From: Chryseolinea soli
GTDB lineage: Bacteria; Bacteroidota; Bacteroidia; Cytophagales; Cyclobacteriaceae
DNA length: 64,000 nucleotides
Direction: 5' to 3'
NCBI RefSeq assembly: GCF_003589925.1
Contig: NZ_CP032382.1
Span: 6,014,001 to 6,078,000, forward strand
Shown here: in pieces, positions 44,331-50,969 of the stretch
Position numbering within the stretch: position 1 is the stretch's first letter
How the letters are laid out: each line of letters begins with the position of its first letter
Translations under genes and position numbers: made by a program
Notes under the pieces: model-generated
The model's input: the letters and a program-made list of their open reading frames with translations, nothing else
Databases searched by the model: none
What the model was told of the DNA's origin: nothing

Positions 44331-45209
44331 ATGAAAAAATATATATTTTGCCTTATGTTATTATCGGCAATGGCGAATGCCCAGCAAAAGGAAATCCAGC
44401 TATACAAAGGGTCGGCACCGGGCTCTGAAAGTTGGACTTGGAAGGAAGGGATCAATGACAAGAATAGCCTGAAGGTGATGACCGTTTACAATGTAGTCCA
44501 TCCCACGCTGACGGTTCTTTTGCCGGATCCGGCCGTTGCCAATGGGACGTCAATGATCGTTTGCCCCGGCGGGGGATTTCATTTTCTGGCCATCAACCAT
44601 GAAGGCCATACCGTAGCGAAGGCGTTGACGAAAATGGGGATCACAGTTTTTATTTTGAAGTACAGAACCGTTCACATTTTTAGCGACAACCCCTTTGATG
44701 ACATGCTCGCGGCCGAGGACCCCAAAGCGTGGGATGCTGAGGCGGAGCCGATCATCCCCTTGGCCATCGCCGATGGAAGAGAAGCGATCGCCTATGTGAG
44801 GAAACACGCCACAGAATACAAACTGGCCTCCGACCGCATCGGCATCATGGGATTTTCGGCAGGGGGGATGGTAGCCGCTTCAACGGCCTTTAAATACACT
44901 CCGGACAATCGCCCTGATTTTGTGGCTCCTGTCTATGCCGACATGGCCGAGTCACGACAGTCACCGCTACAGCCGGATGCGCCACCGTTATTCCTGGTAT
45001 GTGCTACAGATGATGACTTTGGATTTGCCCCACATGCCGTAAGCCTTTACAATAAATGGTATGCCGCGAAGCGCCCGGTCGAGATACACCTCTTTGGCAA
45101 AGGTGGTCACGGGTTCGGGGTGGGCAATGCCGCCAACACGACCTATGGATGGATTGACCAGTTTGGGAGGTGGTTGACAACGGAAGGGCTGATGAAAGCC
45201 AAACCGTGA
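44331..45209 (+). CDS. Exported alpha/beta-hydrolase, esterase-type
   Basis: 292 residues with signal peptide MKKYIFCLMLLSAMANAQ. Oxyanion-hole segment IVCPGGGFHFLAINHEG (HGG-like), nucleophile Ser in IMGFSAGGMVAAST, Asp in LVCATDDDFGF and His in GKGGHGFG complete the catalytic triad. It resembles the xylan/acetyl-esterase (COG0657) group, which removes acetyl groups from plant polysaccharides. Periplasmic; substrate not fixed. Convergent with the next gene, seven bases between stops. Confidence 0.9.
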   Translation: MKKYIFCLMLLSAMANAQQKEIQLYKGSAPGSESWTWKEGINDKNSLKVMTVYNVVHPTLTVLLPDPAVANGTSMIVCPGGGFHFLAINHEGHTVAKALTKMGITVFILKYRTVHIFSDNPFDDMLAAEDPKAWDAEAEPIIPLAIADGREAIAYVRKHATEYKLASDRIGIMGFSAGGMVAASTAFKYTPDNRPDFVAPVYADMAESRQSPLQPDAPPLFLVCATDDDFGFAPHAVSLYNKWYAAKRPVEIHLFGKGGHGFGVGNAANTTYGWIDQFGRWLTTEGLMKAKP

Positions 45210-45216
45210 CGGGTAT

Positions 45217-46365
45217 TTATCTTAGAACTCTCCCGACCCCAAACTGATTGCCTGTCTCTACAGCTTTTTTGCCATCAAAGTGTATTTCCACCACCTTTTC
45301 ACTCATCACGGGATTGCCTTTTTCATCTTTCAATGTTGTCAGCGTCTTTCGCGTCTTCACGTCGATGATCTCGCCGGTGGAAGGGTAGGCGTGTTTGCCG
45401 TCCAGGCTGAAGGTGATCCAGCCGGGCTGATCCCTCACTTCGAGACTGGCTACCTGTTTGGGCGGCATGACGGTATTATCGAAGATGTGCAGTCGCTGGT
45501 TGAAGGCGTCGCAGAGCCATACTTCTTTTTCATCGGGTGTCAGTCCGATACCATGGCTGGGGCAGCCGTGGCGTTTTACGGGACCTTTTTGAAAACCCTG
45601 TACCTCGACGTGATAAAGTTTACTTCCGGTGGTCATGTCACCGATCTCAAAGCCGAGCAATTCGTTGACGTTGACGTAGCAGCGGGTTTGTGAACCGTTG
45701 ATGGTGAACGGGCGGACGCTATTGGCAAAGGGACCCACTTGCTTGATCATGGCGTGCGTGCGGGTATCGGCTACGCCGAGTGTCGGTGTGCGCAGACCTG
45801 CCAGATAGACCTTGGTACCGTCGGGGCCATACAGCGTGTTATGGGCGCCTGAGTTTGTTGTGATCTGCTTGATCACATCTCCCGTTTCTGCATCCACCAC
45901 ATTCCAATGCTCCTTTTCCAGGGTGGGGAGATAAATGATCTTTCCGTCGGGGGAGATGGCAAGGCGATCGCAGCCGCCTTCATATTTTTTCTCCCACACC
46001 ACGTTCTCCGTGGCGAGGTCAATGCGTTGCAGGGCCTCGAGGGTAGTGATGTAAATGCTGTTGGTCGCAAGACTTACGGCAACACCTTTGACATTGGAGG
46101 GCGTTCCATCTGCTTTGAGCCCACCGGTGGGAATGCGTTTCACGAGCCGGTAGTTATCGCCTTTGTCATAGACCAGAATGCCATGTCCTCCATATTCGAG
46201 ATAGTCCCGGATGCCGGGGACGGCGACGTACAAGTATTGACTTGCTTTGGCAGAAGCCTTGGACGGTAGCGTGGTCCTTTGAGTCACCGGTGACCACGAT
46301 GCCGCCACCACGAAAATTATTCCGAGGAGGACCACGGAGAGGGAGGTTCTGTATTTCGAATTCAT
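45217..46365 (-). CDS. YncE-like beta-propeller protein, exported
   Basis: 382 residues from the ATG at 46365. Signal or anchor segment residues 9-28. Repeating blades with phrases such as LYVAVPGIRDY, AVSLATNSIYITTLEALQRID, ISPDGKIIYLPTLEKEHWNVVDAETGDVI and GPDGTKVYLAGL point to a seven-bladed lactonase/YncE-type propeller. No enzyme residues are evident; likely periplasmic binding or lactonase. A TAACTTTAG sequence five bases upstream of the ATG may be the -7 box. Confidence 0.85.
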   Translation of the reverse strand: MNSKYRTSLSVVLLGIIFVVAASWSPVTQRTTLPSKASAKASQYLYVAVPGIRDYLEYGGHGILVYDKGDNYRLVKRIPTGGLKADGTPSNVKGVAVSLATNSIYITTLEALQRIDLATENVVWEKKYEGGCDRLAISPDGKIIYLPTLEKEHWNVVDAETGDVIKQITTNSGAHNTLYGPDGTKVYLAGLRTPTLGVADTRTHAMIKQVGPFANSVRPFTINGSQTRCYVNVNELLGFEIGDMTTGSKLYHVEVQGFQKGPVKRHGCPSHGIGLTPDEKEVWLCDAFNQRLHIFDNTVMPPKQVASLEVRDQPGWITFSLDGKHAYPSTGEIIDVKTRKTLTTLKDEKGNPVMSEKVVEIHFDGKKAVETGNQFGVGRVLR

Positions 46366-46495
46366 GATACTAAAGTTATGCACTAACCCCGCATGGCCTC
46401 CCGGTTTTTGATGAACGGGATTTTTCTAAACCGGCGATCGCAATCAACCCCTTTTATTGCCGCATTCGCACCCCTCGTATTCGAAGACGGTAAGG

Positions 46496-46503
46496 TAGGT
46501 TTG
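46496..46503 (+). promoter_or_regulatory. -7 box of the 46521 hydrolase
   Basis: TAGGTTTG, exact TAnnTTTG, 17 bases before the ATG. No -33 TTTG at a suitable distance. Confidence 0.4.
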
Positions 46504-46520
46504 TATAAAGAAACCACGCC

Positions 46521-47309
46521 ATGAAAAAAGTCATCTCAAAGGATGGTACCGCTATCGCCTATGATCAAACCGGATCGGGACCACCCGTCATCCTGGTGGA
46601 TGGTGCCTTCTGCAGCCGGACCTTCGGCCCCATGCCCAAACTCGCCCCGCTGCTGGCACCCCATTTCACCGCGATCGCCTACGACCGAAGAGGCAGGGGT
46701 GATAGCGGTGACACGCCGCCCTATGCTGTGCAGCGAGAGATCGAAGACCTGGAAGCGCTGATCAACGCCGCAGGTGGATCGGCATTCGTGCTGGGCATAT
46801 CGTCCGGGGCTGTGCTCGCGCTTCGTGCCGCTGCCGCCGGTCTCAACATAAAAAAGCTGGTGCTCTATGAGCCACCCTTTGTGGTGGATAGAACAACCGG
46901 GCATCAGCCACCGGCCGATCACACCGCGCGTCTCACAAAACTGATCGCGTCGGACCAAAGAGGCGAGGCCGTGAAATATTACCTGGTCAGTATCATCGGC
47001 ATGCCCTCGATTTTTTTTTACGTGATGCGTTTGTTGCCCATGTGGTCAAAAATGAAAGCGATCGCGCCCTCGCTTCCTTACGACTCTGCCGTGATGGGAG
47101 ACTTTGGTTTTCCTGCGGAGCTTCTATCGTCCATTCAAACGCCGACGCTGGTGAGTGGTGGGGAGAAAAGCCCGGAACTGCTTCGCGTCGCTGTGGAAGC
47201 TGTTTCCAAGGCTATGCCGAATGCCCAGCGGCGAATGCTGGCGGGGCAGACGCATAATGTGGCGGCGAAAGTTTTGGCTCCGGTGGTGGTGGAATTTTTA
47301 AAGGGTTGA
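46521..47309 (+). CDS. Alpha/beta-hydrolase, cytoplasmic
   Basis: 262 residues, no signal peptide. KDGTAIAYDQTGSGPPVILVDGAF at the N-terminus, nucleophile Ser in LGISSGAVLALRAAA (about residue 95), and a late His in LAGQTHNVAAKVLAP. The HG of the oxyanion hole is replaced by DG. Resembles small esterase/epoxide-hydrolase-like proteins; substrate unknown. The beta-propeller gene diverges from it. Confidence 0.88.
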   Translation: MKKVISKDGTAIAYDQTGSGPPVILVDGAFCSRTFGPMPKLAPLLAPHFTAIAYDRRGRGDSGDTPPYAVQREIEDLEALINAAGGSAFVLGISSGAVLALRAAAAGLNIKKLVLYEPPFVVDRTTGHQPPADHTARLTKLIASDQRGEAVKYYLVSIIGMPSIFFYVMRLLPMWSKMKAIAPSLPYDSAVMGDFGFPAELLSSIQTPTLVSGGEKSPELLRVAVEAVSKAMPNAQRRMLAGQTHNVAAKVLAPVVVEFLKG

Positions 47310-47359
47310 GCTTTGATCGTGGGACTGCGAGGCTGGGAGTTGTGTGGCTTTGGGAAATT

Positions 47360-47409
47360 AGGAGCCAGGAGCCAGTAGTTAGGAATCGGTATTCAGTGGC
47401 CTGTAGTCA
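47360..47409. repeat. GGAGCCAG-type intergenic repeat
   Basis: GGAGCCAGGAGCCAGTAGTT followed by GGTATTCAGTGGCCTGTAGTC. It combines the two motif types (GGAGCCAG and CAGTAGCC-like) seen in the large repeat at 28064-28362. Confidence 0.7.
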
Positions 47410-47527
47410 TTTCTATTTTTTGCTTTCTTCGGTCTGTTGTTTGCGGGCTTGGGTGTTTGCTGTGTTAAATTAGTTATTTTGGGAGGGTTGAGGGTTGTGG
47501 TATCCTTGGCCAGGGTTTAACTAATTT

Positions 47528-48766
47528 ATGAATGCGATGATCAGGAGAAATTTTTTGAGGCAGGTTTCATTTTTGACGGGTGCGGGATTTGCTGACTTGA
47601 AGGGGATCGCACCTGGTGAAAAAAATAAAAATGATCGGGAGCTTTGGTTGGAGACGTTGGTGCGGGTTGCTGCGCCGGTTCTTACTGCGGTTAGCGAGAA
47701 TCAGTTGAAACTTCGTATGCCGGTGGAAGCTCAACCCAGTGCTGTGGCCGATCGAAAGAAAGTGACCTATCTTGAAGCTTTGGGGCGGACGATCGCGGGT
47801 ATAGCGCCTTGGTTGGAGCTTTCGGAGGGGAGTGGTGCCGAGGTGGAATTGAGAAAGAAGTATGTTGCGCTTTCTATTGCTGCCATCAAAAATGCGGTAA
47901 CGCCTACCGCTGCAGACTATATGAATTTTACGGAGGGCGCGCAGCCGCTTGTCGATGCGGCCTTCCTGGCGCATGGCTTGCTTCGTGCGCCGAAAGCACT
48001 TTGGGGTAACCTGGATGCGACAACACGAGATCATGTCTTCACCGCCCTTCGCTCTACCCGGGTGATCAAACCGTTCAATAGCAACTGGTTATTATTTGCC
48101 GCCATCGTGGAAGCTGCGTTGCTTAAATTTTCGGGCGAGTGTGAAATGAGTAAGATCGAGTACGGCGTCGAGCAACACCAACTGTGGTACAAAGGCGATG
48201 GTGTATATGGCGACGGCCCGGATTTGCATTTTGATTATTACAACAGCTACGTCATTCATCCGATGTTGCTGGACATTACCAAGACCGTGGTGGAAGCGAC
48301 GGGGAAGATGACGGACCTGTCGGCGTTGTTTATAAAACGGTCCAAGCGTTATGCGGAGATCCAGGAGCGATTGATCTCGCCAGAAGGAACCTTTCCGCCG
48401 GTGGGAAGATCCATCGCTTATCGCTGCGGCGCCTTCCAACTGCTGGCCCAGATGGCCTTGCAAAAACAGCTTCCGGAAAGCTTGAAACCAGCACAAGTGC
48501 GGAGTGCTTTAACGGCGGTGATCAAACGAACCTTGCTGGCTCCCCAGACCTTTGATGACCAGGGATGGCTGACGATTGGTTTCGCAGGACATCAGCCCGG
48601 AGTGGGAGAGACTTATATTTCTACGGGAAGTCTTTACTTGTGCACTGTGGCGTTTCTGCCCTTGGGGCTTGGGCCGGACGACGAGTTTTGGAAAGGGGAG
48701 GCGATGGATTGGACAAGCCGGAAGGCTTTTGCGGGGAAGGAGTTTCGGATTGATAAAGCAATATGA
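47528..48766 (+). CDS. DUF2264 protein, Tat-type signal
   Basis: 412 residues. MIRRNFLRQVSFLTGAGF is a twin-arginine signal. The body is an (alpha/alpha)-barrel with PVLTAVSENQLKLRMPVEA, YVALSIAAIKNAVTP, GDGVYGDGPDLHFDYYNSYVIHPM and APQTFDDQGWLTIGFAGHQP, all matching DUF2264, related to unsaturated glucuronyl hydrolase and heparinase-like folds. Probably acts on oligosaccharides in the periplasm; substrate unknown. Codon use looks a little more G/T-rich at the start than in neighbours. Confidence 0.88.
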   Translation: MNAMIRRNFLRQVSFLTGAGFADLKGIAPGEKNKNDRELWLETLVRVAAPVLTAVSENQLKLRMPVEAQPSAVADRKKVTYLEALGRTIAGIAPWLELSEGSGAEVELRKKYVALSIAAIKNAVTPTAADYMNFTEGAQPLVDAAFLAHGLLRAPKALWGNLDATTRDHVFTALRSTRVIKPFNSNWLLFAAIVEAALLKFSGECEMSKIEYGVEQHQLWYKGDGVYGDGPDLHFDYYNSYVIHPMLLDITKTVVEATGKMTDLSALFIKRSKRYAEIQERLISPEGTFPPVGRSIAYRCGAFQLLAQMALQKQLPESLKPAQVRSALTAVIKRTLLAPQTFDDQGWLTIGFAGHQPGVGETYISTGSLYLCTVAFLPLGLGPDDEFWKGEAMDWTSRKAFAGKEFRIDKAI

Positions 48767-48940
48767 CGGCTTGCCTTGGCCGCTGCCGTGAAGGGAGACG
48801 CGTTCCGGGCGGGATATTACTTAGGGCTATCGTTGTTTAATTTCTCCAACCTATCGTTCATCCTGTCTATCAGATGGTTAAGACATTTTTACTGGGATAG
48901 TGTTTGAATATTCCGTAAAAAATCGAAACTACGCAAAAAG

Positions 48941-48950
48941 ACTGCGCAGT
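48941..48950. promoter_or_regulatory. Palindrome upstream of hen1
   Basis: ACTGCGCAGT, a perfect ten-base palindrome 79 bases before the hen1 ATG. Could be a regulator site; no promoter box can be assigned with confidence in this gap. Confidence 0.25.
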
Positions 48951-49028
48951 TAATGCTCACTTTTGACGGACATGAAAAGAAACGGTGAAGGTTTTTGAGA
49001 ACAACGTCAGGAGTAGAATAATTAAATC

Positions 49029-50426
49029 ATGCTTTTAAAAATATCAACGACACACCATCCCGCTACGGACCTCAGCTACTTGCTCCACAAACATCCGGAA
49101 AAGCTGCAAGCCATAGAACTGTCGAATGGCAAAGCACATGTTTTTTATCCGGAAGCCAGCGAGGCAAAATGCTCGGTCGCCCTGTTGTTGGATATTGATC
49201 CCATCGGTCTGGTCAGAAATTCGGGCAGGAATGGAGACGACTCATTTTCGTTGGGACACTATGTGAATGACAGGCCCTACGTGGCATCATCCTTTATGAG
49301 CGTAGCATTATCGAAGGCATTTTCAACCGCCATGAATGGAACTTGCAACAAGCGCCCGGAACTGGTTGATCAGGTCATGCCTTTTGAAATAGAGATCTCT
49401 GTTTTGCCGGCCCCCAAAGGGGGCGAGGTTTTGATCAGAAGACTTTTTGAACCGCTGGGCTATCGCATAGATCTGGAAAGACATTTGTTGGATAACAAAT
49501 TCACCACATGGGGAATGAGTAGATATTTTACGCTCAAACTCACAGGAACTTTCAAGTTGAAGGATTTGCTTTCGCATTTATATGTGCTGATCCCAGCACT
49601 CGACAATGAAAAGCACTATTGGGTGGGCCAGCATGAAGTAGAAAAACTCCTGGAAAAAGGTAAGGGCTGGCTGAAAGATCATCCTGAAAAAGAGCAAATC
49701 ACAACGCGCTATTTAAAAGGTATCGGTGGATTAACGCGCAATGCCCTCAATAGGCTACTGGAAGGCGATGAACAGGGTGAGCATAGCGAATCCGGCGACG
49801 AACAAATTGATACAGTCAAAGAAACTCTGCATTATAAACGACTGAAGGTTGTTTTGGAAGAGCTTGTCCGTTCAGACGCCAAGACCGTTGTTGACCTGGG
49901 ATGCGGCGAGGGGAAGCTCTTGAGAATGCTTTTGAAAGAAAAACAGTTTCAAAAGATCCTGGGTGTCGATGTTGCCTATCGGGAATTAGAAAAGGCCAAT
50001 GACCGTCTCCGCATTCAGGAGATGGCCCCGAAGCAGAAGGAGAGAATTGAATTAAGACAAGGGGCATTGACCTATCGCGACAAAAGACTTCAGGGGGTTG
50101 ATGCTGCCGCCATCGTGGAAGTCATCGAACACCTCGATCCTAATCGATTGACGGCCTTTGAACGGGTAGTCTTTGAATTTGCGCAACCCAAGATGGTCGT
50201 TCTCACCACACCAAACCGAGAGTACAACGCTCTTTTTGAGACCCTGGACGCAGGTCAAATGCGACACGCGGATCATCGTTTTGAATGGACGAGAAATGAG
50301 TTTGAATCGTGGGCTCATCGCGTGGCGGAAAGGAATGGGTACACGGTAGTGATCAAGCCAATCGGAGAAGAAGACGAAAAAGTTGGAGCCCCTTCTCAAA
50401 TGGCAGTTTTTCAATTAATAGTTTAA
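49029..50426 (+). CDS. hen1: Hen1 RNA 3'-terminal 2'-O-methyltransferase
   Basis: 465 residues, the length of bacterial Hen1. The N-terminal domain (about 1-235, starting LLKISTTHHPATDLSYLLHKHP) is the part that in characterised homologues activates the Pnkp ligase. The C-terminal methyltransferase has SAM motif VVDLGCGEGKLL (287-298) and the metal-binding set Glu364, Glu367 and His368 in VEVIEHLD plus His416 in RHADHRFEW, equivalent to the manganese ligands of Clostridium Hen1. It methylates the 2'-OH at the 3' end of a cleaved RNA before ligation, so that the repaired RNA cannot be cut again at that site. First gene of a three-gene operon, 12 bases before the exonuclease. Confidence 0.96.
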   Translation: MLLKISTTHHPATDLSYLLHKHPEKLQAIELSNGKAHVFYPEASEAKCSVALLLDIDPIGLVRNSGRNGDDSFSLGHYVNDRPYVASSFMSVALSKAFSTAMNGTCNKRPELVDQVMPFEIEISVLPAPKGGEVLIRRLFEPLGYRIDLERHLLDNKFTTWGMSRYFTLKLTGTFKLKDLLSHLYVLIPALDNEKHYWVGQHEVEKLLEKGKGWLKDHPEKEQITTRYLKGIGGLTRNALNRLLEGDEQGEHSESGDEQIDTVKETLHYKRLKVVLEELVRSDAKTVVDLGCGEGKLLRMLLKEKQFQKILGVDVAYRELEKANDRLRIQEMAPKQKERIELRQGALTYRDKRLQGVDAAAIVEVIEHLDPNRLTAFERVVFEFAQPKMVVLTTPNREYNALFETLDAGQMRHADHRFEWTRNEFESWAHRVAERNGYTVVIKPIGEEDEKVGAPSQMAVFQLIV

Positions 50427-50438
50427 AGAATACAATTT

Positions 50439-50969
50439 ATGAGTTACGTAGTAGTAGATGTTGAATCAGACGGACCTATTCCGAATAAATATTCAATGGT
50501 TTGCTTTGGAGCGGTCATCCTGGATCCGTCATTGACCAATACATTTTATGGAAAAGTGAAGCCCATCTCCCAGGAGTGGGAAGCAGAGGCGTTGGCGATA
50601 AGCGGTTTTACAAGAGCAGAGCACGAAGCTTTTGATGATCCGAAAATAGTGATGGATCGTTTCGCAGAATGGCTGAAGACACATGTAAAGGGAAGACCCA
50701 TTTTTATATCCGACAACCTGGCGTATGACTGGCAGTGGATAAACTATTATTTCCATTATTACGGAAATGGGAACCCCTTTGGCTTCAGTGGAAGGCGAAT
50801 TGGGGATCTGTATTGCGGGATGAAAATGGACACCGGGCTAAATCAGGAGTGGAAGAAAAAATACAGAAAAACCAACCACGACCACAACCCGGTTAACGAT
50901 GTCATCGGCAATGCAGAAGCATTATTAGAAATGAAAAAATTGGGATTGAAAATACCATCAAATGGTTAA
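50439..50969 (+). CDS. DEDDh 3'-5' exonuclease within the RNA-repair operon
   Basis: 176 residues. Acidic motif I is VVDVESDG (Asp7, Glu9), motif II DNLAYDWQW (Asn93, Asp97), motif III HNPVND (His149, Asp154), so all DEDDh residues are present. It resembles the RNase T/DnaQ exonuclease family (3'-5' exoribonuclease). The gene is 12 bases after hen1 and overlaps pnkp by eight bases, implying joint translation. A role in trimming 3' ends before repair is an inference from context; a DNA substrate cannot be excluded. Confidence 0.92.
   Translation: MSYVVVDVESDGPIPNKYSMVCFGAVILDPSLTNTFYGKVKPISQEWEAEALAISGFTRAEHEAFDDPKIVMDRFAEWLKTHVKGRPIFISDNLAYDWQWINYYFHYYGNGNPFGFSGRRIGDLYCGMKMDTGLNQEWKKKYRKTNHDHNPVNDVIGNAEALLEMKKLGLKIPSNG

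Noticed and set aside
47310..47527. Short gene before DUF2264
   Set aside because: Frames are interrupted, and the stretch contains the GGAGCCAG repeat and low-complexity G/T-rich sequence.
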